Of a DNA stretch of 64,000 nt, positions 1 to 7,537 are shown piece after piece; positions within the stretch are counted from its first letter, which is position 1; each line of letters starts with the position of its first letter. A program made the translations under genes and the position numbers. The notes under the pieces were generated by a model, which made no database searches, was not told the origin of the DNA, and saw nothing but the letters and a program-made list of their open reading frames with translations. The stretch is from positions 620,001-684,000 of the forward strand of contig NZ_FPBE01000001.1 in assembly GCF_900116625.1 (NCBI RefSeq), written 5' to 3'. Origin of the DNA: Idiomarina abyssalis. GTDB taxonomy: Bacteria > Pseudomonadota > Gammaproteobacteria > Enterobacterales > Alteromonadaceae.

Positions 1-553
1 CTTTTACCGGAGTACCCGTCGGCCCTGCGATATCTTCACCATAATGCGGGTTACGAGGTTCTCCGTTAAAAACTCTCTGACTTCCGTAAACACCACTAAT
101 ACGCCCCTTTGCAGGTTTAACGACTGGGGTTAGAAAGTCTGTTCTCTGCGTTTCTTTTTGCCGCGCTACCCAAACTTTCTCTGCTTCTTTTCTTGCCCTT
201 TTAACCTGTGCGGGATCTGGTGTTACCGTCTTTTGAGGCACTCCGTCGACACGGTCAATTTTATATTCACGAGGCGTTAACGTGAGCTCTTTGGTTATTG
301 TGCTGTCACCTTTCTTAACTATTAAGGTGTTTTCCAGCGGAGCTTTTCGTGCGAAACCAAAAACAATATAACCCTGCTCGGTAACTTGCAGAGGTTCGCC
401 ATTCAAAGTGGCAGTAACGCCGGGCTCAGATTTAGCCAAAATAAGCGCTCCCTGAGTCAATGGCCCTTTTATCTCCAGTTCAATAGGTTCGTCCGCCAAT
501 GCAGCGTTTATTGAGCAAAGCGACAAAATAAAAGCGGTAATTGTTCTACGCAT
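1..553 (-). CDS. M23 family metallopeptidase (partial, 3' end outside window)
   Basis: About 184 residues are visible; the gene runs off the left edge. It starts at the ATG at 553, followed by a cleavable signal peptide (MRRTITAFILSLCSINAALA). A beta-rich N-terminal region of about 130 residues precedes the start of an M23 (LytM-type) domain, recognised from the order GRISGVYGSQRVFNG then HYGEDIAGPTGTPV, where the H and D of HYGxD are expected zinc ligands. The family cleaves peptidoglycan cross-links in the periplasm. The catalytic HxH is beyond the window, so activity cannot be judged. The start overlaps the stop of the upstream PTPS-like gene by 8 bases, implying translational coupling. 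Confidence 0.85.
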   Translation of the reverse strand, partial: MRRTITAFILSLCSINAALADEPIELEIKGPLTQGALILAKSEPGVTATLNGEPLQVTEQGYIVFGFARKAPLENTLIVKKGDSTITKELTLTPREYKIDRVDGVPQKTVTPDPAQVKRARKEAEKVWVARQKETQRTDFLTPVVKPAKGRISGVYGSQRVFNGEPRNPHYGEDIAGPTGTPVK

Positions 554-1430
554 AGGCAATGGCTCCCTTCCCAACCCCTTCAAACGCACGAACTTCGACT
601 TTTTTATCAGGGTTTTGTGATTTTATTTCTTCAACTAAATAATCCGCGATACATTCAACGGTTGAGTCGGTATCAATAACGAAGTTTTCTGCATTAGGAA
701 CCACAAGTTCAAACAGGCCCTGATCAGCAGTATAGCTATAAAAGGTGTGGCTGGAATCAGAGCTCAAATCACTGGCAGCGCCAGATAGTTGAAGATTGCT
801 ACGAGTGCAAACATCTTCCGTTGTACCTAAATAAATATCCTGCCACTTATCTGACCACTCTTTTTCAAGTACCGGCTGTCGTATGTTATCCAGCTTAATC
901 TGGATTTTTGAGCGATGGCCATGGGCTATACGTTGGCAATTTCCATCGTGCTTTTTCAGACCATGAGTGTAGTGGTAATAAAAACCATCAATATTCTCAG
1001 GCCGTAAAAACAAGCTAAGCCCTTCAACGTTGACCGGCAACTCTCTTTTAATGACGGCTTTAAGGTAGTCAGTAACCGTTTCAATGGAGACAACTTCCGC
1101 ATCGATAAAAGCAAAGGCATCCGCAGGACAGAACAAATGGATAGAGCGCTGTTCCGGGCGCACAAAGTCAACCCAGTTAGCACTGTCGTCGGAGTTATGC
1201 GTGACTTTTGTGTATGGGTGTTCCGCCGGCACAACCAACTTATGATCAACCGAATTATCGATAATGGCTTTAACTTGCTTTTTCACACGACCAAAATCCA
1301 GCACCATAGATTGCTCATTTAACGCGCCATCCAGCACGATATCAACAATCCAGCTCTCACCGACTATTCCCCTCTCAGGGCATAAGTAAGAGCAATCAAT
1401 AACGGTCAAATCATTCACAAATAACTGCAT
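546..1430 (-). CDS. Double-domain 6-pyruvoyl-tetrahydropterin synthase / QueD-like protein
   Basis: At 294 residues it is about twice the usual QueD/PTPS length. The second half (from about residue 150) has the zinc-site signature: YTHGL, a Cys in DGNCQRIAHGHRS, and HGH. The first half keeps MVLDFGRVKKQVKAIID...DHK, the family's DFG-LK and D-H motif, but where HGHxY should be it reads VGESW. The two halves therefore each carry part of the usual active-site set. Family members act in pterin or queuosine-precursor synthesis in the cytoplasm; the substrate here is unknown. The gene is coupled to the M23 peptidase gene downstream, and no que or fol genes are nearby. Confidence 0.75.
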   Translation of the reverse strand: MQLFVNDLTVIDCSYLCPERGIVGESWIVDIVLDGALNEQSMVLDFGRVKKQVKAIIDNSVDHKLVVPAEHPYTKVTHNSDDSANWVDFVRPEQRSIHLFCPADAFAFIDAEVVSIETVTDYLKAVIKRELPVNVEGLSLFLRPENIDGFYYHYTHGLKKHDGNCQRIAHGHRSKIQIKLDNIRQPVLEKEWSDKWQDIYLGTTEDVCTRSNLQLSGAASDLSSDSSHTFYSYTADQGLFELVVPNAENFVIDTDSTVECIADYLVEEIKSQNPDKKVEVRAFEGVGKGAIAYA

Positions 1431-1486
1431 AGTGAGCTTTTCTCATCTCTTCTTTAAGAACTGCAACCAGTATAACCTGAAACGCC

Positions 1487-2137
1487 TTATCCGATAAGCT
1501 CAATCAGGTTGGCCCATTCCCACAATAACTTCAGTGAAAGCAAAATTAATGCAGCGCCCATGGTGCGATCTACCCAGTGGCTGTAGTGCCAGAGTGTTTT
1601 AAAAATACGGGGCTGAGTAAGTAGCCAGGTTAAAAACAAAAACCACAGCCCAGTTGCAACGATAAGGTACACGCCGTACCCAAATTGGATACTAAAAGGT
1701 GTTTCCGGCGCAATAATAGTAGTAAATAGGGTTAAGAAGAAAATTGTTGCCTTCACATTGAGACCATTGGTAATAAAACCAACGATAAAGGCTTTACGCT
1801 TACGTGGTTGAGTAGAGGCAAGCTCGCTGTCCGACATGTCTTTTCTTGGCTTGGCTTTAATTGCCTGAGTTCCGATAAAACCTAAGTACAATGCACCTGC
1901 ACAAAGCAGGGTTTGATATAACCAGTCTGTCTGGTGAATGATGAGCGCAACGCCAACAAGTGAATAAGTCACATGAATGACAATTCCTGCGGCTATTCCA
2001 AGACTCACCCAGTAACCTGCCTTACGCCCAAAACTTAAGCTATAACGTGATACGACCGCAAAATCAGGGCCAGGGCTTGCAACCGCGAACAGATGAATCA
2101 AGGCAATGGTTGAAAACTCACTCCAGTAAGACAACAC
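1487..2137 (-). CDS. LysE/RhtB family amino-acid exporter
   Basis: A 216-residue inner-membrane protein with about six hydrophobic segments. The N-terminal IHLFAVASPGPDFAVVSRYSL matches the LysE/RhtB signature (ASPGPD). Family members export amino acids or homoserine lactone-type compounds using the proton gradient. The start is GTG at 2137 with AAGGAG seven bases upstream. It is divergent from a LysR-type gene 80 bp away, the usual arrangement in which the regulator controls the exporter. The substrate cannot be read from the sequence. Confidence 0.88.
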   Translation of the reverse strand: MLSYWSEFSTIALIHLFAVASPGPDFAVVSRYSLSFGRKAGYWVSLGIAAGIVIHVTYSLVGVALIIHQTDWLYQTLLCAGALYLGFIGTQAIKAKPRKDMSDSELASTQPRKRKAFIVGFITNGLNVKATIFFLTLFTTIIAPETPFSIQFGYGVYLIVATGLWFLFLTWLLTQPRIFKTLWHYSHWVDRTMGAALILLSLKLLWEWANLIELIG

Positions 2138-2190
2138 AAACTCCTTATTGCGTATTTACACTTTAACTGCCAGAATCAAAGTTACTTTTT

Positions 2191-2213
2191 ATTAATTACA
2201 GATTACTATTAAT
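2191..2213. promoter_or_regulatory. Putative LysR-type operator between exporter and regulator
   Basis: ATTAAT (2191-2196) and ATTAAT (2208-2213), each its own reverse complement, are separated by 11 bases in the AT-rich gap between the divergent LysE-type and LysR-type genes. LysR regulators usually bind T-N11-A palindromes in such gaps. The assignment rests on symmetry and position only. Confidence 0.35.
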
Positions 2214-2217
2214 CAAT

Positions 2218-3102
2218 ATGAAAAACACGAAACTCCCCTCATTAAATGCACTGAGAGTGTTTGATGTCGCAGCCAGAAGCGGCTCTTTTAAGCAAGCCTC
2301 CCAGGAGCTTGGCGTCACTCAGTCCGCGGTGACACGGCAAATACAAACTCTCGAAGAGCAACTTGAAGTTCGCTTATTTCAACGCGACAACCGAGTTCAT
2401 TCACTGACTCCGGTCGGTCTTGAGCTTGCACCACAAATTGAGCAAATATTTGAACAACTGGAACGAACCATAGAGCGCACCCGGAACCTTAGTGACAATA
2501 CAACAACACAGCTAACTGTCGCAATCAGTTCCGAGCGACTGCGTTTCTGGCTTGCCGGAAAGCTTGCAGACTTTCATTCGTTGTATCCTCACATACAACT
2601 GAGTTTTAGTCGTTGTAATGAGCACTTTGTTAATGAAAGTTCCGCGGAGATGGCGTCAGCAATACAGCATCAAAGCTGGGATCTCGCCATTGGGTATGGA
2701 AAGACAATGGACAAAAACATTCAGTCTGTTGCATTACAGAAAAACCAGCTGGTACCAGTTTCAGCTATTCAGACGAATGAAAGCCCGTTTCATTTACCCT
2801 GGTTAATCAACCCGGATAACCCGGATCATCAAGCTATGTTGAAAGCTTATAGCCAGCAACTAGGCTCTACACGCATGATCCACTGTAACGACGTACAAAT
2901 GTCCCTGGACTTATCGGCAGCAGAGCAGGCCGTTGCACTTATCGACAGCAGCCTTATCACGCCCGGTCTGTCTAACTTAAAAGTGTATAATGATTTCGCC
3001 CGCCCCTGTCAGTACCCATTAAGTGTTTACTACCGTAAACGACAACGACAGCCTGTTGCCCTTGTTGCTTTTATAAAATGGTTGCAGCTAATCATTTCAT
3101 AA
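2218..3102 (+). CDS. LysR-family transcriptional regulator (GcvA-like)
   Basis: 294 residues. The N-terminal winged helix (about 6-65) reads LPSLNALRVFDVAARSGSF then the recognition region ASQELGVTQSAVTRQIQTLE, typical of the GcvA/AmpR branch. A periplasmic-binding-like effector domain follows from about residue 90. It probably controls the divergent LysE-type exporter gene. The effector is unknown; an amino acid would fit the neighbour. Confidence 0.88.
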   Translation: MKNTKLPSLNALRVFDVAARSGSFKQASQELGVTQSAVTRQIQTLEEQLEVRLFQRDNRVHSLTPVGLELAPQIEQIFEQLERTIERTRNLSDNTTTQLTVAISSERLRFWLAGKLADFHSLYPHIQLSFSRCNEHFVNESSAEMASAIQHQSWDLAIGYGKTMDKNIQSVALQKNQLVPVSAIQTNESPFHLPWLINPDNPDHQAMLKAYSQQLGSTRMIHCNDVQMSLDLSAAEQAVALIDSSLITPGLSNLKVYNDFARPCQYPLSVYYRKRQRQPVALVAFIKWLQLIIS

Positions 3103-3121
3103 ATTAACGGTGACGCCCTTA

Positions 3122-3151
3122 TTTACATACATTCATGTTTGTATGTAAAAT
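3122..3151 (+). promoter_or_regulatory. Promoter with AcrR-like operator upstream of pagL-like gene
   Basis: A -35 TTTACA (3122-3127) and -10 TAAAAT (3146-3151) are separated by 18 bases. A 24-bp imperfect palindrome at 3124-3147 (TACATACAT ... TGTATGTA) fills the spacer. The half-sites match those I recall for the E. coli AcrR operator in front of acrAB, a TetR-family site. The same layout occurs before the RND efflux operon at 54650-54679. A bound repressor would block RNA polymerase directly. Confidence 0.65.
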
Positions 3152-3180
3152 ATTACTCTTTTTTATTATTGGAGAGTGAT

Positions 3181-3699
3181 ATGTGGCGTATAGCATCACT
3201 GGTTGTACTGTTAATCTTAAATTTCCCATCGTTTGCTGACGAAATTCATTTTACCGGAGCTTATTCTGCGGATCAGCTAAGGGGCGTCAGGGCTGGTTAC
3301 AGGGTAACAAACGTACCGGTCGAATTGCCGACATGGATTGGCTCACCAAAACTTCATGTCGAAGCGGCTTTAAACCACTGGCAGGACTCAAACAATACAG
3401 AAGATAATATAACGGCTTTTACTATCAGCCCGATTCTTTCCTGGCACATAGCAGGGGTTCAGCGACCGTTATTCATAGAAGCCGGTATAGGTGGCAGTTA
3501 TTTCGACAAAACACAAATAAGTAATCGCCGCTTATCAACCCAATTTCAATTTGAGGACAGAATATCACTCTCCTGGCAATACAACCGCAGCTCTACTGCT
3601 CGTATCGCCTTGGGGTATACCCACTATTCAAACGCTGATATCAAACGGCCTAACGACGGACTCGACTTCTTTTGGTTAAGTTGGGCTTTACCGTTTTAA
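3181..3699 (+). CDS. pagL: Lipid A 3-O-deacylase (PagL-like outer-membrane acyloxyacyl hydrolase)
   Basis: 172 residues from the ATG at 3181, with GGAG eight bases upstream. An in-frame ATG at 3139 lies inside the operator and promoter and is rejected. A signal peptide (MWRIASLVVLLILNFPSFA) precedes a short beta-barrel sequence. The C-terminus carries the PagL signature: H148 and S150 in THYSNADIKRPNDG, followed by a terminal aromatic F (ALPF) typical of outer-membrane barrels. PagL removes the 3-O acyl chain of lipid A, which alters permeability and immune or peptide recognition. A single-gene unit controlled by an AcrR-like operator is inferred. Confidence 0.82.
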   Translation: MWRIASLVVLLILNFPSFADEIHFTGAYSADQLRGVRAGYRVTNVPVELPTWIGSPKLHVEAALNHWQDSNNTEDNITAFTISPILSWHIAGVQRPLFIEAGIGGSYFDKTQISNRRLSTQFQFEDRISLSWQYNRSSTARIALGYTHYSNADIKRPNDGLDFFWLSWALPF

Positions 3700-3772
3700 C
3701 CTCCGGATGAATTAGCGTTATCTGTCTGAAGTTGCTACATTTAGTCTTAAGTTCTATTCAACTGGAGGTCAA

Positions 3773-4063
3773 ATGAGAAAACAACTTCTTAAACTATCGG
3801 CTATTGCGGCTACGGGACTCTTTGTTTCAGCTTGCGGCAGTCCTGAATCAGGAATGACGCAGTGCACTATGGAGCCTAAAGAAAACTGGTTGGATCAGGA
3901 GCAGTTTCAGAGCTCGTTGAAAGAGCAAGGTTATGAAATAAACGAGTTTAAAGTAACCGATGGAAACTGTTATGAAATTTACGGGTTTAACCAGAATAAG
4001 CAGAAAGTTGAAATCTACTTTAATCCTGTAGATGGCAGTATTGTTAAGCAAGAAACTGAATAA
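3773..4063 (+). CDS. Small PepSY-type lipoprotein
   Basis: 96 residues with a lipoprotein signal ending VSAC, so probably lipidated at Cys21. The remainder resembles one PepSY-like fold: a helix (EQFQSSLKEQGYEINEF) then strands ending VEIYFNPVDGSIV. PepSY domains occur in peptidase inhibitors and in proteins next to membrane cytochromes or ferric reductases. It lies just upstream of a cytochrome b561 gene, probably in one operon, which suggests a periplasmic accessory role in that electron-transfer system. AGGT of the Shine-Dalgarno region precedes the ATG. Confidence 0.7.
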   Translation: MRKQLLKLSAIAATGLFVSACGSPESGMTQCTMEPKENWLDQEQFQSSLKEQGYEINEFKVTDGNCYEIYGFNQNKQKVEIYFNPVDGSIVKQETE

Positions 4064-4083
4064 AAGCAATAAAGGCAGTGCCA

Positions 4084-4605
4084 ATGATCATTTGGGATAA
4101 GTTTATAAGAGCTTTTCATTGGTTATTGGTACTGTGCTTTTGTCTGAACTATTTTTTCCTCGAACATGGCAGCAGCATCCATCAGGCAGTAGGTTATACT
4201 GCCGCAGCTTTGGTTATGACTCGTATTGTCTGGGGCTTTATTGGGCCTCCTAATGCGCGCTTTAAAAGTTTTCTCCCCTCCTTTTCTGCTATAAAAAAAC
4301 ATCTTCATGAACTGAAAGAGGGAGAGGTTAAGCAGACTCAGGGCCATAATCCACTCGGTGGCCTTATGGTGTTTTCTATACTTGCTTTGTTTTTAGTTCA
4401 GGCTGTTACCGGTTTTCTTCGTGAAGAGGTGGATGCGCTATATGGAGACAGCTTTTTAACCTCATTGCACGGTATATCCGCCAACATCATTTTTGCGCTC
4501 GTAATTATTCACATTATTGCCGTATTTATTACCGCTTATTTGGGTAAAATAGAGCTTATCCGCCCTATGATTAACGGCAAACGCCGGGTAAAGCGCCATG
4601 ACTGA
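4084..4605 (+). CDS. Cytochrome b561 family membrane protein
   Basis: 173 residues from the ATG at 4084. A GTG at 4078 is possible but sits only two bases from AAAGG, whereas the ATG is eight bases away. Four hydrophobic helices are visible. Histidines in FHWLL, SIHQAVGY, HNPLGG, LHGISANI and VIIHII suit two b-type hemes. The family moves electrons from quinol or cytoplasmic donors across the inner membrane. The PepSY lipoprotein upstream and a GNAT gene overlapping by 8 bases downstream suggest an operon. The redox partner is unknown. Confidence 0.85.
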   Translation: MIIWDKFIRAFHWLLVLCFCLNYFFLEHGSSIHQAVGYTAAALVMTRIVWGFIGPPNARFKSFLPSFSAIKKHLHELKEGEVKQTQGHNPLGGLMVFSILALFLVQAVTGFLREEVDALYGDSFLTSLHGISANIIFALVIIHIIAVFITAYLGKIELIRPMINGKRRVKRHD

Positions 4606-5206
4606 GGAAAAAGCTTCCAGAGAACGTATATACCAGGTTTCCAGTAACCGTGAACGAGCATCTCATAAACTACGTTATGTCGAAGCCTCAGCCCCCATCG
4701 AGGAAGACTGTCGTTTGTGTGTCGGTTCGCTAGCAGCAACTGATCACAATGAGAATGAGTTCTCCATCGCCAAAACGGTTTATGATGACATTGCCAGAAT
4801 GGCGTTTCTGGAAAAGCAGCTCTACTCAAACCAGGCCTACCCTCCTCTATTTTTTTATCAGGCTTTGCAACAGTGGCGCGACACATTTTTATCACTTAAA
4901 GTTGATGACAAAGTGGCTGGCTACAGCCTTATGGTCCCTCTGGCTGACAACGCTTTAGCACTTATGTCCTTGCTTATTGGAAAAAGCTTTCAGGGACAGG
5001 GATTGGGTAAGGAATTACTGCAGCAGTCTATTTTGCTTGCCCAGTCACTTCATTATAAACGCCTTGAATTGAGCGTTTCCCCGGAAAATAAATCCGCCGT
5101 TTGTTTATATGAAGGGTTTGGCTTTCAGGCGACTGATTCTATTAAAGATTACTTAGGACCTAGTGAAGATCGCATTCTAATGAGCTTATCTTTAGCAAAG
5201 ACATAA
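4598..5206 (+). CDS. GNAT-family N-acetyltransferase
   Basis: 202 residues. The GNAT fold starts near residue 52 (FSIAKTVYDDIARMAFLEKQ). The acetyl-CoA loop is Q/RxxGxG/A-like (FQGQGLGKELLQQSILLAQ), and the C-terminal motif B is LELSVSPENKSAVCLYEGFGF, as in RimI-like N-alpha acetyltransferases. The first 50 residues are charged and poorly conserved in appearance, so the true start may lie downstream. It overlaps the cytochrome b gene by 8 bases and is followed after one base by alkB. The acceptor is unknown. Confidence 0.82.
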   Translation: MTEEKASRERIYQVSSNRERASHKLRYVEASAPIEEDCRLCVGSLAATDHNENEFSIAKTVYDDIARMAFLEKQLYSNQAYPPLFFYQALQQWRDTFLSLKVDDKVAGYSLMVPLADNALALMSLLIGKSFQGQGLGKELLQQSILLAQSLHYKRLELSVSPENKSAVCLYEGFGFQATDSIKDYLGPSEDRILMSLSLAKT

Positions 5207-5207
5207 C

Positions 5208-5861
5208 ATGACCTCTCTAGATTTATTCGGCAACCTGGGTTCTGAACCACTGCGTTCAAATATTAGTGAACAGGCAACGCTGTTTCATCAGTTTTTAGCT
5301 AAAAGTGACGATGCTTTGCTAACTGACGTTCGCGGTGTCTTAAAGAGCGCTCCCTTACGTCACTTACAAACGCCCGCCGGGCATAAAATGTCGGTTAAAA
5401 GCAGTAATTGCGGCGAGTATGGCTGGCTGAGCGATAGCCGGGGCTATCGGTACCAAAAGATTGACCCAGTCACCAAAGCACCCTGGCCCCAAATGCCCTC
5501 TCTCATTAAAACTAAAGCAATAGAAGCGGCAACACTTGCGGGGTTTGAAAATTTCAAACCAGACTCCTGCCTTATTAATGTTTATTTACCCGGCACAAAA
5601 ATGGGCCTGCATCAGGATAAAGATGAGGCGGACTTTACAAAGCCTATCGTTTCTTTTTCCTTTGGCTTACCGGTTAACTTTTTATGGGGTGGTTTTAAGC
5701 GTTCGGAAAAATACCAGAAGTTTCAGCTTCAACACACGGATGCTTTAGTTTGGGGTGGGAGTGACAGACTCCGGTATCATGGGGTACAGCAGCTTAAAGA
5801 CGGCATTCACCCCGTTACAGGGCGCTGCAGAGTTAACCTGACCATTCGTCAGGCAGAATAA
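5208..5861 (+). CDS. alkB: AlkB-type 2-oxoglutarate/Fe(II) DNA dealkylase
   Basis: 217 residues, close to E. coli AlkB (216). Iron ligands are visible as H-x-D in MGLHQDKDEADF (near residue 133) and a later His in RLRYHGVQQL; the 2-oxoglutarate-binding R-x5-R type end is GRCRVNLTIRQ. AlkB oxidatively removes 1-methyladenine and 3-methylcytosine from DNA and RNA. It is last in the cytochrome b - GNAT - alkB run. Its stop codon directly abuts the stop of the convergent gene on the minus strand, leaving no room for a separate terminator. No Ada box is evident. Confidence 0.92.
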   Translation: MTSLDLFGNLGSEPLRSNISEQATLFHQFLAKSDDALLTDVRGVLKSAPLRHLQTPAGHKMSVKSSNCGEYGWLSDSRGYRYQKIDPVTKAPWPQMPSLIKTKAIEAATLAGFENFKPDSCLINVYLPGTKMGLHQDKDEADFTKPIVSFSFGLPVNFLWGGFKRSEKYQKFQLQHTDALVWGGSDRLRYHGVQQLKDGIHPVTGRCRVNLTIRQAE

Positions 5862-7172
5862 TTAAAAGCGCTTTAAGTTCTGCATATAGTGGTGGATATC
5901 ATAGCTCTTAGCCTTCTCCATAAGCTCATTTCTTTTTTCAAAACACAGGCTTTCCGTCGCAACACTAAACTCTTCAAATAGCTGAAAGCTCTGCGACAGT
6001 AATGCTTGGTCTCTTTCATTAAAGACACCCTGATGCCTGCTGGCCCAGTAATGAGCATGATGAAAGAGCTGCTCTGAAATTCGGGCAAATACAATAGGGT
6101 TCAGTACTCGATAATGCCGGTACTGTTGAAAACGTTGGTAGTTAGTCTTGCCCTGCTCCGTTAAAAGGTCCATAGGCTCATCAATCAACATATACTTGTA
6201 AAGATAACTGTTATTGAATGCTGCAAGACGTTGCCAGTACTCACGCTCATCTTCATCTTCGCTACCGTCAATGCGGGCGCTTAAATCCGATATATCGTAA
6301 AACCGGAAATTGGTTAAAAGATGACTGCGCATGAACCGGACAAAAGATTCAGGTTGTTGCACTGAAAAATTTTCAAACACTTCAAATAACTCAAGTGTTA
6401 CGTAATTAAACCGAGGCTTAAGTGCTTCGTACTTCCGTGAAAGCTGACGAAACCTTCGGGTTTTTCTAAGCCCCTGAAGGTCTTCATCTGCTAATAAACT
6501 GCCCATACCTGAATAACGGAAGTTAAGAGCTAACTCTATGCAATCGAGAGCATTCTCCTGCTCACCGGCTAACCAGTAAACACAGGCCGCATTATGCAGA
6601 ACAGATGGGTTTAACCAACTGTAATGGGCCATACTTAAATAGAACTCAATTCCTGCATCCAAAAATGCTGTGTCCGCTTTTTGTTTATAAGCGTCGCAGC
6701 TAAGCGCCAGGTAGTATTGAATCAGGTTGTAAAATTCAGGGGTTTCTCTGTAGGCTTCCCATTTAGCTTCAAAGTCCGTACTAAACCATTCCTCTATCCT
6801 GGCTAACGATTTTATCGGAGACAATTGCTCGATGGTAGGAAGTGCCGGATGTTTACCCGGGCTATTATCATTAGAAGCATTTGCGACAGACACTTTACTT
6901 CTGGCTTTTTGAGCTTGTGTGACAGAACGAAATGCCTTATCACCGATAACAACGTAATGCTTATCGACCAATCCGTAAGGCTTAACTGTGGTAGTAGCAA
7001 CATCGAGCTCAGTAAGGCAGGCACAACGACCTGTCGTATGGTTGTACGAATAGATGAAACAGCCATTAAAGAAATAACTGTACTGAGCATCATTTTCCAG
7101 CGGATTACTACTTCCCAGAAACGCTGGGCTATCCGGCGTCACATTGACTGCTGTATTGGTTATCGTGCTCAC
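5862..7172 (-). CDS. Unrecognised 436-residue protein with TPR-like region
   Basis: I do not recognise the full-length family. The start is GTG at 7172 with AGGAG seven bases upstream. No signal peptide or membrane helix is visible. Around residues 185-235 there is a TPR-type end motif (SVLHNAACVYWLAGEQENALDCIELALNF ... LLADEDLQGLRKTRRFRQL) like the repeat often placed at the end of TPR groups. The N-terminal 90 residues are Cys- and Tyr-rich (GCFIYSYNHTTGRCAC). The C-terminal 150 residues are helical and aromatic-rich. It stands alone, divergent from ydbH. A cytoplasmic protein-interaction role is the most that can be inferred. Confidence 0.6.
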   Translation of the reverse strand: MSTITNTAVNVTPDSPAFLGSSNPLENDAQYSYFFNGCFIYSYNHTTGRCACLTELDVATTTVKPYGLVDKHYVVIGDKAFRSVTQAQKARSKVSVANASNDNSPGKHPALPTIEQLSPIKSLARIEEWFSTDFEAKWEAYRETPEFYNLIQYYLALSCDAYKQKADTAFLDAGIEFYLSMAHYSWLNPSVLHNAACVYWLAGEQENALDCIELALNFRYSGMGSLLADEDLQGLRKTRRFRQLSRKYEALKPRFNYVTLELFEVFENFSVQQPESFVRFMRSHLLTNFRFYDISDLSARIDGSEDEDEREYWQRLAAFNNSYLYKYMLIDEPMDLLTEQGKTNYQRFQQYRHYRVLNPIVFARISEQLFHHAHYWASRHQGVFNERDQALLSQSFQLFEEFSVATESLCFEKRNELMEKAKSYDIHHYMQNLKRF

Positions 7173-7537
7173 GGTCAGCTCCTGTCACAAGTTAATCAAA
7201 GCCATTACAGGTGAATTATTAGACAGCTCTCAGACTATCTTTGTCACTCAGCCTATAAAAGAGCCTTTACAGAACTTTAACCTTTGCTAGCAATTTCTGA
7301 CTAGAAGCCAAAGAAAATAACGGGTAGACCTGAAGTCAGCGCAATTAATTATATAAACTTATGATAATTGGCACTTAGGAATAAGTGGTTCAACTATTTC
7401 TATAACAATAGAGTATACCCTCTTTATGAGCTGGTCAATTTTTATACAGAACGCTAACTTGTAGAGAACCCAAGTGCTGGTTATATTGATTAGACTACAA
7501 TTGGAACTTAGCGTTTATCAAAGGGAATGATATCTGA
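7173..7537. other. 365-bp divergent intergenic region, AT-rich
   Basis: The gap lies between the divergent TPR-like gene and ydbH and must hold both promoters. It is AT-rich, with several short runs such as TTATATAAA. I see no tRNA-like fold, no strong inverted repeat, and no open frame with a ribosome site longer than about 15 codons. I cannot assign a specific promoter with confidence. Confidence 0.5.

Noticed and set aside
4536-4895. 119-codon minus-strand frame opposite the GNAT gene
   Set aside because: Antisense shadow of a gene with a clear acetyltransferase pattern.
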